IMG/VR virus record: IMGVR_UViG_3300031649_000001 | Coordinates: 1-64,000 of that record | Length of the DNA stretch: 64,000 bases | Reading direction: 5' to 3' (one strand) | DNA from: a virus | Part shown: in pieces, positions 23,984 to 30,722 of the stretch | How the letters are laid out: each line of letters opens with the position of its first letter | Position numbering within the stretch: position 1 is the stretch's first letter | Notes under the pieces: generated by a model | Told to the model about the DNA's origin: nothing | The model's database searches: none | Seen by the model: only the letters and a program-made list of their open reading frames with translations | Position numbers and translations under genes: made by a program

Positions 23984-24799
23984 ATGACCCCCAAGACGGC
24001 CGCCGCGCCCGACACGGACGCCAACCTCCACTCCCTCCTGGAGAAGCTGGAGCGCTGGCCCCTGAGCAAGCTGACCCAGTTCCCCGGCAACCCCAACGAG
24101 GGCGACGTGGACGCCATCGCGGAGTCGCTGGCGGAGAACGGCCTGTTCGAGCCGATCATCGTCCAGCGCTCCACCGGCCACATCCTCAGCCACAACCACG
24201 TCACGCAGGCCGCCGAGCGCCTGGGCTGGTCCCACCTGGACGTGATCCCCGTGGATGTGGACGACCAGCGCGCCAAAAAGATCGTCGCCGCCGCCAACCG
24301 CACCGCCGAACTCAGCACCCGCAACGACTTCCTGCTCTACGAACTCCTCGCCGACATCGAGGACCTGGAGGGCACCGGCTACGACGACGTCTTCCTTGAG
24401 GAGCTGACCGCCCGCGTGGAGCCGGAGCTGCCCGAGGTCGGCGAAGAGGACGACGACGGGGGCGTGGTGATGGAGGCCGGGCCGTCCGGCGCCCACTACG
24501 CCGAGACCCCCGAGCAGGAGAGCACCCGGGGCAACCGCGTCGCCGGGGAACAGTCCCTCGCCGCCAAGGGCCTCGCCGAGATGGTGTTCGTGATGGAGGT
24601 CGACGCCAAGTCCCAGCTCCTGCTGGACATCGAGGCCATGCGCGAGCACCTCGGCGACCGGCCCACCGGCCCCCTGGTGTGCGACGCCGTCCGTATCGCC
24701 AACGTTGTCCTTGAGGCCGCCAAGCACGACAGCCCCCCGCTGGAGTGGGGCAAGATCCTCGGGCAGGCCGCCATCCGCGTGGACGGAGACGCCGCATGA
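23984..24799 (+). CDS. ParB-like nuclease-fold protein (271 aa)
   Basis: ATG 23984. Residues about 25-105 have ParB N-domain features: PLSKLTQFPGNPNEGDV, AIAESLAENGLFEPIIVQ, GHILSHNHVTQAAERLGW (in place of G.HR..A), IPVDVDDQRAKKIVAAAN. The rest is acidic and helical. In phages such proteins are often encoded next to DNA-modification genes; here it opens the operon with the exonuclease, glycosyltransferase and TET-like enzyme. It overlaps the next gene by ATGA. Confidence 0.7.
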   Translation: MTPKTAAAPDTDANLHSLLEKLERWPLSKLTQFPGNPNEGDVDAIAESLAENGLFEPIIVQRSTGHILSHNHVTQAAERLGWSHLDVIPVDVDDQRAKKIVAAANRTAELSTRNDFLLYELLADIEDLEGTGYDDVFLEELTARVEPELPEVGEEDDDGGVVMEAGPSGAHYAETPEQESTRGNRVAGEQSLAAKGLAEMVFVMEVDAKSQLLLDIEAMREHLGDRPTGPLVCDAVRIANVVLEAAKHDSPPLEWGKILGQAAIRVDGDAA

Positions 24800-25362
24800 G
24801 CGCCGTCACCCTGGACCGCGTCTTCTACGACTTCGAGTTCCTGGAGGACGGCGAGCGCATCGGCCCCGTCAGCTTCGGCGGCATCACCCAGCACGGCGAC
24901 ACCCTGTACGTGGTCAACGCCGACCTGGACGAACGCGCCGTCGCCACCCACGACTGGCTCGGGGAGCACGTGTGGCCGTTCCTGCCCACCGTGGAGTGCA
25001 AGACCGGCTGCCGGTGCATGCAGAACGGGCGCGGCCACCTGGACCGCGACCACCCCGACGTCCGCCCGCTCTCCCAGTTCCGGCGCACCGTGGACGCCTT
25101 CATGCTCAAGGCCGGACCGGCGGAGCTGTGGGCCGACTACGGCGCCTACGACCACGTAGCCCTCAGCCAGCTCTACGGCTCCATGATCCTGCTCCCGCCG
25201 TACATGCCCCGCTTCACCCACGACATCCAGCAGGAAGCCGCCCGCCTGGGCTTCACGGATGCCGAGCTGCCGCAGCCCGGCCCCGAAGGCGAACACCACG
25301 CCCTCAACGACGCGCGGCTGGTCCGTGCCCGCTGGCACTTCCTCAAGGGCATCCCGTCATGA
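24796..25362 (+). CDS. DEDD-family 3'-5' exonuclease (188 aa)
   Basis: ATG 24796. Motif I YDFEF (D12, E14), motif II AELWADYGAYDHVALS with a central Asp, and motif III EHHALNDARL (His and Asp) give the DEDDh set of the Rv2179c-like exoribonuclease group. The length is normal for that family. A Cys-rich insert (ECKTGCRCMQNG) lies between motifs I and II. It could trim RNA or DNA ends during phage growth; the substrate is not known. Confidence 0.75.
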   Translation: MSAVTLDRVFYDFEFLEDGERIGPVSFGGITQHGDTLYVVNADLDERAVATHDWLGEHVWPFLPTVECKTGCRCMQNGRGHLDRDHPDVRPLSQFRRTVDAFMLKAGPAELWADYGAYDHVALSQLYGSMILLPPYMPRFTHDIQQEAARLGFTDAELPQPGPEGEHHALNDARLVRARWHFLKGIPS

Positions 25363-25658
25363 CGCCCGGCCGCCCGGCCGCCCGCCCGGCCGGGCTCTAC
25401 ATCCATCGGCCCACCAAGGTCCGCGCCATGGTGTGGACCGGCGACAACCTGCCGGAGCTGTGCTCGTTCTTCGGGCGCGTCCTCATGCTCGGCGTCCTGC
25501 CCGGCGTGGGCCCGTGCATCCCGCTGGCCACCCGCTGCGGCACCGTCTACGCCGCCCCCGGCGACGTCCTGGTCATGGACGAGCACGGCCGCCTGTACCC
25601 CGTCCCCGACGACGAGTTCGCCGTCACCCACCGCCTCAAGGAGGAGCAGCCCGCATGA
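25359..25658 (+). CDS. Conserved phage protein (99 aa) with in-frame GC element
   Basis: ATG 25359 (ATGA overlap). GLYIHRPTKVRAMVW, IPLATRCGTVYAAPGDVLVM and HGRLYPVPDDEFAVTH match a small beta-rich protein family common in phages ('GD.ii.g..Ge.yp...d.F...Y'). Residues 3-12 (PGRPAARPAG) are encoded by a copy of the GC-rich palindrome and are absent from the usual family start. Confidence 0.6.
   Translation: MTPGRPAARPAGLYIHRPTKVRAMVWTGDNLPELCSFFGRVLMLGVLPGVGPCIPLATRCGTVYAAPGDVLVMDEHGRLYPVPDDEFAVTHRLKEEQPA
25364..25395. repeat. GC-rich palindromic element inside a gene start
   Basis: GCCCGGCCGCCCGGCCGCCC and its continuation, read in frame as GRPAARPAG at the start of the 25359 protein. Confidence 0.75.
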
Positions 25659-25945
25659 TGACCAGCCCGCCCGGCCGCCCGCCCGCCCGGCCTCCCGTCG
25701 TACGGATGCCGAAGTTCACCCCCGAGCAGCGCGAACGCATCGGCGCCGCCATCGACGCCCTGCTCAAGCGGATCCGGGAGGCGCTGCGCCCCCTTGTCCA
25801 GCTCGTACGCCAGACCGGCGAGGCCATCGCCGACGCTGCCGCCGCCGTCCGCCAGTACGCCGACACGGTCAACCGGCGCCGCCCCGACCGCCCCGCCTGG
25901 GCCAGCCCCTACGGCCCGGCCCCCCGCCCCCACAGGAGCCGCTGA
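25655..25945 (+). CDS. Hypothetical protein with in-frame GC element (96 aa)
   Basis: ATG 25655 behind AAGGAGGAG. The first 17 residues (SPPGRPPARPP) come from a second GC element at 25666-25692. Then follows a basic region and a helix (RIREALRPLVQLVRQTGEAI) with coiled-coil character. The function is unknown. Confidence 0.55.
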   Translation: MMTSPPGRPPARPPVVRMPKFTPEQRERIGAAIDALLKRIREALRPLVQLVRQTGEAIADAAAAVRQYADTVNRRRPDRPAWASPYGPAPRPHRSR

Positions 25946-26718
25946 TGACCAACCTCCGCGCCACCGACGACGGCCGCCGCTACGGCGTGTACTGCATCAG
26001 CGCCGGACGCCCCGCCAACGTCCCCGCCATGCAGGCCCTGTTCGCCCCCGACCCCATCACCTGGGTCGTGCCGTACCCCGAGCACCACGACTACACCGCC
26101 GCCGGAGCGGACTTCACCCTCGCCGTCATCGACCCGCCCCCCGGCGAGTTCGCCCTGTCCGCCGCCCGCAACGCCGCCCTGCTCCACGCCACCCAGCAGG
26201 GGGCCGTCTGCATCCAGACCGACGACGACTGCAAGGGCTTCAAGCACGTCAGCGACGCCCACCCCAAGGGGCGCCCCGCCCCCTGGGTCCAGCTCCGCGC
26301 CGCCCTCCTCAACGTCCTGGACGGCACCGTCCACCTGGCGGGCGTCCCGCCCACCGACAACGCCTACTTCGCGCGCGGCCGGGTCCTGGACTACGGCTTC
26401 GTCATCGGCTCCCTGTGCGCCGCCGACACCTACGAGCCCCGCTGGGACCAGGGCCTGCCCTTCAAGGAGGACTACGACTACACCTGCGCCCACCTGGACG
26501 CCTACGGCAAGGTTGCCCGGCTGGACATGTACATCGCCAGCTACCAGCACTACAGCAACCGGGGCGGTGCCGTGGCCAACCGGACCCCCGGCGCGGAGAT
26601 GGGCCTCGTCAACACGCTCACCGAGCGCTGGCCCCAGTACCTCAAGCCGCACCCCAAGCGCATCGGCGAGCTGTCCTTCATCCCGCGCCCCCAGCGCCAC
26701 CGCACCCCTACCGCCTGA
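25945..26718 (+). CDS. TET-associated glycosyltransferase-like protein (257 aa)
   Basis: ATG 25945 overlaps the previous stop. It has a GT-A-like beginning (YGVYCISAGRP, ITWVVPYPEHHDY), then LSAARNAALLHA, followed by CIQTDDDCKGF, whose D93-D95 form the DxD metal/sugar-nucleotide site; GLPFKEDYDYTCAHL follows as the second acidic element. This order matches glycosyltransferases found beside TET/JBP dioxygenases in phages, which add sugar to 5-hydroxymethylcytosine. The TET-like gene is 390 nt downstream. The sugar donor cannot be read from the sequence. Confidence 0.7.
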   Translation: MTNLRATDDGRRYGVYCISAGRPANVPAMQALFAPDPITWVVPYPEHHDYTAAGADFTLAVIDPPPGEFALSAARNAALLHATQQGAVCIQTDDDCKGFKHVSDAHPKGRPAPWVQLRAALLNVLDGTVHLAGVPPTDNAYFARGRVLDYGFVIGSLCAADTYEPRWDQGLPFKEDYDYTCAHLDAYGKVARLDMYIASYQHYSNRGGAVANRTPGAEMGLVNTLTERWPQYLKPHPKRIGELSFIPRPQRHRTPTA

Positions 26719-26731
26719 AAGAAGACCCCGC

Positions 26732-27115
26732 ATGATCGAGTGGACCGGCGTTCTCGCCCTCCTGGACAAGCCCACCGGCGACGGCCGCGCGCTTGCCACC
26801 CCCGAACGCCTGCTCTCCCGGCCGCTCCCCCTGCCGCTGTTCACCCTTGACGGCCCCGTCGGCTCCATCAACCAACTGTCCATCCACGGGGATCAGCTCC
26901 GGGCGGAGGGCACCGCCCGCGACGGCATCCTCACCCCGGAGCGCCCCGAACTCCCGGTCGGCCTGGACGCCGACCAGACCGAGTACGAAGCCTTCGGCCA
27001 GGGCGTCATCTTCACCCGCTGGCGCATCGTCGGCGCCACGCTCCTCACCGACGCCACGGCGTCGGGGCCGTGGCCGGAGGCCGTGATCCGCCTGAAGGAG
27101 GACGGCCGTGATTGA
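26732..27115 (+). CDS. Short prohead-protease-like protein (127 aa)
   Basis: ATG 26732 behind AAAGAAGACC. It follows the N-terminal protease-domain pattern of the 38437-42072 protein: WTGVLALLDKPTGDGRALATPE then RPLPLPLF, ending with RWRIVGATLLTDA and PEAVIRL. The middle part carrying the expected catalytic His and Ser is missing, so it is unlikely to be an active protease. It might have been recruited to another task, since it sits between the glycosyltransferase and the TET-like enzyme. It overlaps the next gene by 8 nt. Confidence 0.55.
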   Translation: MIEWTGVLALLDKPTGDGRALATPERLLSRPLPLPLFTLDGPVGSINQLSIHGDQLRAEGTARDGILTPERPELPVGLDADQTEYEAFGQGVIFTRWRIVGATLLTDATASGPWPEAVIRLKEDGRD

Positions 27116-28049
27116 GGCCCGCCTGCGCACCCGCATCCCCTCAGCCGAGCTGGAGGCCAAGGTCGGCAAGATCCTCGGGCCCGAGGACTTCAACATGCTG
27201 ATCACCGGCCCGGCCAAGCTCCTCAAGCCCAACGGCCAGCCGCTGGTCATCTACCTGCCCGGCGCCCTCAGCGAGGAGGCCGACCTTCCCGGTGTGTACG
27301 AGACCCTCCACTCCCTGAAGTCCACGAAGACCGAGAACCGCGGAACGGCCTCCGGCTCACGCCGCGTCAAGTCCGGCTCCGGCAACAAGAGCCGCGCCCT
27401 CCCGGTCCCGTCCGCCATCATCGGCGCGTTCGACTCCGCCGGACACCAGAAGTACTGCCGCCTCACCGCCTGGACCGGCGCCAACCTGCCCCAGTGGGAG
27501 ATGCTGCGCCCGTTCCTCCAGGGCGTGGCCCGCCACTTCGAGGCCCGGCTGCCCGACCGGTACGCCGTGCAGATGCGTGAGGTCGCCGCCACCTACCCGG
27601 AGTGGGTGGTGCCCGGCACCCCGTTCACCACGGTCACCGTCAACAACACCTACCCCACCGGCGTCCACCAGGACGCGGGCGACCTGGAGTCCGGCTTCTC
27701 CACCCTGGCCTGCCTGCGGCGCGGCTCCTACACCGGCGGCCAGCTCGTCTTCCCCAAGTACCGGGTCGCCCTCGACATGCGCCACGGCGACCTGGCCCTG
27801 ATCGACGCCCACGAGCACCACGGGAACACGGCGATCTTCTGCGAGTGCGGCCAGCGCCGCAACGGCATGTGCGAGACCTGCGGAGCCGAGCGGATCAGCG
27901 TCGTCAGCTACTTCCGCGCCAACATGATCAAGTGCGGCAGCTACCCGGAGGAGACCGGCAAGGCCGTCAGCAGCGTGGAGGCCCGCAACCGCAAGCGGCT
28001 CGCTGCCGAGATCGACGCCGCCGACACCCCCGCCGAGGTGACCACATGA
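27108..28049 (+). CDS. TET/JBP-family 2OG-Fe(II) dioxygenase (313 aa)
   Basis: GTG 27108 behind GAGGACGG. Double-stranded beta-helix core: VNNTYPTGVHQDAGD with iron ligands H187 and D189, RGSYTGGQLVFPKYRVA, GDLALIDAHEHHGNT with the distal ligand H237 or H238, and RISVVSYFR with the 2-oxoglutarate arginine (R262 or R270). This is the signature of TET/JBP enzymes, which oxidise the methyl group of 5-methylcytosine. A Cys-rich insertion (C245, C247, C255, C258) between the last His and R262 may hold zinc. Phage TETs act before glycosylation, consistent with the upstream GT gene. No cytosine methyltransferase is in the window. Confidence 0.82.
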   Translation: MIEARLRTRIPSAELEAKVGKILGPEDFNMLITGPAKLLKPNGQPLVIYLPGALSEEADLPGVYETLHSLKSTKTENRGTASGSRRVKSGSGNKSRALPVPSAIIGAFDSAGHQKYCRLTAWTGANLPQWEMLRPFLQGVARHFEARLPDRYAVQMREVAATYPEWVVPGTPFTTVTVNNTYPTGVHQDAGDLESGFSTLACLRRGSYTGGQLVFPKYRVALDMRHGDLALIDAHEHHGNTAIFCECGQRRNGMCETCGAERISVVSYFRANMIKCGSYPEETGKAVSSVEARNRKRLAAEIDAADTPAEVTT

Positions 28050-28222
28050 ACGAGGCCCTGCCCGCGCTGCCGCCCGCCCGCACCGGCATCCTGGACGACC
28101 TCTGCGACCGGCTCACCACCGAGTACCTGCGCCCCGCCCTGCGCGAGGCAGGCATCCCCGACGCCGACCAGTACCGGTTCTTCATCCCCGCAGACGACAC
28201 CCCGGCGGAGGCGACCTCATGA
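28046..28222 (+). CDS. Tiny hypothetical protein (58 aa)
   Basis: ATG 28046 in an ATGA overlap with the TET-like gene, ribosome site GAGG. One helix (ILDDLCDRLTTEYLRPAL), then a short acidic tail. It is translationally coupled and may be an accessory subunit; the function is unknown. Confidence 0.55.
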   Translation: MNEALPALPPARTGILDDLCDRLTTEYLRPALREAGIPDADQYRFFIPADDTPAEATS

Positions 28223-28338
28223 TCCGCTACGACGTCCAGTCCATGATCCGCACGCTCCTGGCGGCGGTCGCCCGCGCCCGGGGCGCCCGCCAGGAGGACT
28301 ACGTCCTCGTCAACGGCCCGGCCGGGGGAGACGCATGA
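28219..28338 (+). CDS. Very small hypothetical protein (39 aa)
   Basis: ATG 28219 overlaps the previous stop and its own stop overlaps the next ATG, so both ends are fixed by ATGA junctions. It starts MIRYDVQSMIRTLLAAVARA, a basic helix, and ends EDYVLVNGP. The perfect fit between neighbours is the main support. Confidence 0.5.
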   Translation: MIRYDVQSMIRTLLAAVARARGARQEDYVLVNGPAGGDA

Positions 28339-29027
28339 GCACCGACCAGCACAGCTACCTGTCCACCGGATGCCTCCACGGCAACTCCCTGCTCCCCGAC
28401 GGGCGCACCGGTCACGAGTACTGCCAGTCCGAGACCGGCGTCACCGGCGCCAAGAAGGCCGCCCACTGCAAGGTGTGCGAGGAGCCGTGCTACTGCCCGT
28501 GCCACTCCGGCGCCGTGAACCCGCCCGCCCCGCTCCCGCCCCACCTGGCCGACCTCGTCGAGGCCCGGCGCGCCCTGGACATCGCCCTGGCCACCCTCAT
28601 CCACGTGGGCGACTACATCGGGCTCCAGGCCCAGGCCTCCCACCTCCTCAACGGGAACCTGGACGGCCGCCCGCCGCCGATGCCGCCGCTCCACGACGCC
28701 GTCACCCGCGCCGTCAAGCTGGCCCACAACGCCCTGGACGCCACCGACCCCGCCGTCCCCGCCCACCCCACCGCCCGGTGCGTCCAGTGCGGCTCCGCCA
28801 AGGTCACCTACTCCAACCACGCGGATCAGCCCTTCTGCACGGTGTGCGCCGACGGACGCGGACCCGCCCCCCAGGTGATGCCCCACAGCCCGCCCGGCGC
28901 GGCCAACGCCAGCCCTCACCCCCGGTGCGAGCGCTGCCACATGCCCCACGACCCCGACCCCAGCGGGCTCCCGGCCCAGGTGTGCGGCCGGTTCTTCGCC
29001 GACCCGGCCACCCCCGTCCACCCCTGA
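28335..29027 (+). CDS. Multi-zinc-finger protein (230 aa)
   Basis: ATG 28335 behind GGGGGAG. Cys-rich N terminus (CKVCEEPCYCPCHSG, about residues 49-63), a helical middle, CVQCGSAKVTYSNHADQPFCTVC (an A20-like or ribbon finger) near 146-168, and CERCHMPHD near 200. Probably a nucleic-acid- or protein-binding adaptor. Last gene before the terminase block. Confidence 0.65.
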   Translation: MSTDQHSYLSTGCLHGNSLLPDGRTGHEYCQSETGVTGAKKAAHCKVCEEPCYCPCHSGAVNPPAPLPPHLADLVEARRALDIALATLIHVGDYIGLQAQASHLLNGNLDGRPPPMPPLHDAVTRAVKLAHNALDATDPAVPAHPTARCVQCGSAKVTYSNHADQPFCTVCADGRGPAPQVMPHSPPGAANASPHPRCERCHMPHDPDPSGLPAQVCGRFFADPATPVHP

Positions 29028-29031
29028 GCCC

Positions 29032-29043
29032 ATCCACGCAGAT
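29032..29043 (+). repeat. Start-associated repeat, before terminase small subunit
   Basis: ATCCACGCAGAT then GAAGGGAGG and ATG 29058. Confidence 0.85.
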
Positions 29044-29057
29044 GAAGGGAGGCGCCG

Positions 29058-29666
29058 ATGCCCACCCCGCGCGAGCCCATCACGCTCGCCGAAGACGGCC
29101 GCGACCTCTGGGACCGCCAGACCGGAGAGAGCGCCAAACGCTGGGGCCAGTTCACCGTCTACCGGGACCTCGGCCGCACCCGCACGTTGAAGCGGGTCGC
29201 GGAAAGGTTGAACATCACCCACCGGACCGCACAGCAGTACAGCCACACCTTCCGGTGGGGTACGCGGGCCGAGGCGTTCGACCGGCACATGGACGAGCAG
29301 TGGGTCGCGGCGATCAAGGAACGCCAGCGGCGGATGGTCCAGGACCACCTGAAGCTGGCCGCGACGTTCCACGAGAAGGCCACCGAGGCGATCACCGCGC
29401 TGGTGGGCCAGAACCTGAACGCGACGGAGACCGTGCGGGTGGCCGACGCCTACAGCAAGCTGATCCGCTTCGCCCTGGGGGAGCCGGACCAGAACGTGGG
29501 CATCGTCGGGCGCGCCGGTGGGCCGGTCCGCTTCAGCCACGTCCCCGCCGACGAGAACGCGCTCCGCGCGGAGCTCGACGAGGCGATCATGCACCTGGCC
29601 CGCAAGCACGCCACCAGCGGGCAGGTGGACCCCTACGACGTACTCGACCTCCCGGAGCAGTCATGA
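29058..29666 (+). CDS. terS: Terminase small subunit (202 aa)
   Basis: ATG 29058 behind AAGGGAGG. The N-terminal HTH (LKRVAERLNITHRTAQQY, about 48-65) is followed by FRWGTRAEAFDRHMDE and a long central helix for oligomerisation. That order is typical of phage small terminases, which recognise the packaging start. The large subunit gene follows after three small genes. There is no ATP-binding motif, as expected. Confidence 0.72.
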   Translation: MPTPREPITLAEDGRDLWDRQTGESAKRWGQFTVYRDLGRTRTLKRVAERLNITHRTAQQYSHTFRWGTRAEAFDRHMDEQWVAAIKERQRRMVQDHLKLAATFHEKATEAITALVGQNLNATETVRVADAYSKLIRFALGEPDQNVGIVGRAGGPVRFSHVPADENALRAELDEAIMHLARKHATSGQVDPYDVLDLPEQS

Positions 29667-29699
29667 GCGCTCCGGCCACACCAGAAGAGGAGACCCCCC

Positions 29700-29939
29700 A
29701 TGTGGGAGCTGACCGTCAACCTGCGCGACTCCGCCGACGCCACGGCGTTCATGACCGGGATCGACGACCGCCCCGAGGCCGAGACCCCCGGCGTCCGCAT
29801 CACCAAGTACCCGGACGACCGCCAGGCCGTGGCACGGTCGGCGGACCGTACGCCGCTGGCCGCCCTGGCCACGTGGGCGATCACCTTCCCGTCCGCGCGG
29901 CTGGCCCTCTCCGACGACAGCGCCTCCCAGGAGGGCTGA
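29700..29939 (+). CDS. Small hypothetical protein, paralogue C (79 aa)
   Basis: ATG 29700 behind AGAGGAGA. MWELTVNLRDS and PLAALATWAITFPSARLAL match the plan of the gene at 30030 (WQLHVRF...LAALARYTLDFWSS). It is probably a duplicated small beta-alpha protein of unknown role. Confidence 0.55.
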   Translation: MWELTVNLRDSADATAFMTGIDDRPEAETPGVRITKYPDDRQAVARSADRTPLAALATWAITFPSARLALSDDSASQEG

Positions 29940-29978
29940 CCGGCCGCCCGGCCGCCCGCCCGCCCGGACGGCCGGGCG
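29940..29978. repeat. GC-rich palindromic element
   Basis: CCGGCCGCCCGGCCGCCCGC with continuation, between 29939 and the promoter at 29974; it overlaps the -35 region. Confidence 0.7.
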
Positions 29979-30012
29979 CACGCGGCGTGCGTGCGCTAAT
30001 CTCGTGTCTCCC
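29974..30012 (+). promoter_or_regulatory. Repressor-type promoter fused to GC element
   Basis: -10 TAATCT (29997-30002) followed by CGTGTCTCC. The -35 position holds GGGCGC (29974-29979), contributed by the GC-rich element. Spacer 17. Confidence 0.5.
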
Positions 30013-30029
30013 CGACCCGAAGGAGACGC

Positions 30030-30338
30030 ATGACCTGGCAACTGCACGTCCGCTTCCAGGAGATGGAGCTTCGCGACGCCTACTGGGATCAGGTGACCGC
30101 CATGCCCCAGCTCGCCCCGCTGCTGGAGTCCGTCAACCTGCGCACCCGCCTGTACCTGGCGCGGCCGGTGGCCGTGCTGGAGTGCGAAGCCCGCGACACG
30201 CTGGCGGCCCTGGCCCGGTACACGCTGGACTTCTGGTCATCCGCGCAGATCAGCCTCCACCAGGGCGGCCGGGGCATCGCGAGCCTGGACGAGGGCGCGG
30301 AGGTCTACCTGGAGACGGCCCCGGGCCCGGAGGGCTGA
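30030..30338 (+). CDS. Small hypothetical protein, paralogue D (102 aa)
   Basis: ATG 30030 behind GAAGGAG. It resembles 29700-29939 in N-terminal strand and C-terminal helix-strand. An internal GATCC-type repeat (ATCCGCGCAGAT at about 30239) is read as SSAQIS. The function is unknown. Confidence 0.6.
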   Translation: MTWQLHVRFQEMELRDAYWDQVTAMPQLAPLLESVNLRTRLYLARPVAVLECEARDTLAALARYTLDFWSSAQISLHQGGRGIASLDEGAEVYLETAPGPEG

Positions 30339-30356
30339 GCCAGCCTCCTGCGCAGT

Positions 30357-30389
30357 GGCGGGTCCGCCGCACCTCAGGGCGGACCCGCC
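30357..30389. terminator. Bidirectional terminator between convergent genes
   Basis: GGCGGGTCCGCC, 9-nt loop, GGCGGACCCGCC: a perfect 12-bp stem between 30338 (+) and 30404 (-). Confidence 0.75.
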
Positions 30390-30403
30390 GGTCTGACGGG
30401 CTG

Positions 30404-30601
30404 CTACTCGTCCTCGTCGGGGATGGGCAGGGCCGTGCCCACCGCCTCGCCCGGGTCGCGGCCCTCGCTGACTGCCTTCTCCGTGAGGCCCATCGAGACC
30501 ATCTGCTGCTTCTCGGCGGGCGTCACCGCCCCGTTCGCCGCCGAGTCGCGTTCCTGCCTGCCGACGGCCGCCTGGACGGTGGGCTTGCTGTTGCGCCCCA
30601 T
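30404..30601 (-). CDS. Small leftward protein (65 aa)
   Basis: ATG 30601-30599 behind GAGGGGG. MGRNSKPTVQAAVGRQERD, a Gln/Met-rich helix (EKQQMVSMGLTEKAVSEG) and an acidic end. It is divergent from the terminase gene and has its own -35/-10 on the minus strand. A small leftward gene here could be lysogeny-expressed; the function is unknown. Confidence 0.6.
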   Translation of the reverse strand: MGRNSKPTVQAAVGRQERDSAANGAVTPAEKQQMVSMGLTEKAVSEGRDPGEAVGTALPIPDEDE

Positions 30602-30639
30602 GTGCGCCCCCTCTGTGTGAGTGATGCGGTCGGCACGCA

Positions 30640-30668
30640 CCGTAGCCGGACGGGCATGTGCGGGTCAA
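30640..30668 (-). promoter_or_regulatory. Minus-strand promoter for 30404-30601
   Basis: On the minus strand TTGACC (30668-30663), a 17-bp spacer and CTACGG (30645-30640). The -35 abuts the CAAGACACGA operator of the rightward promoter, so one repressor could act on both. Confidence 0.6.
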
Positions 30669-30715
30669 GACACGAGATTTGCGCACGCGCCACACGTGCG
30701 CACTGCGTGTGTGGG
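30665..30715 (+). promoter_or_regulatory. Repressor-type promoter before terL
   Basis: TCAAGACACGAGAT then TTGCGC (30679-30684) and, after 17 bp, ACTGCG, a poor -10. The operator half is well kept, so this may be a regulated late or divergent promoter. Confidence 0.5.
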
Positions 30716-30722
30716 GTGATCC

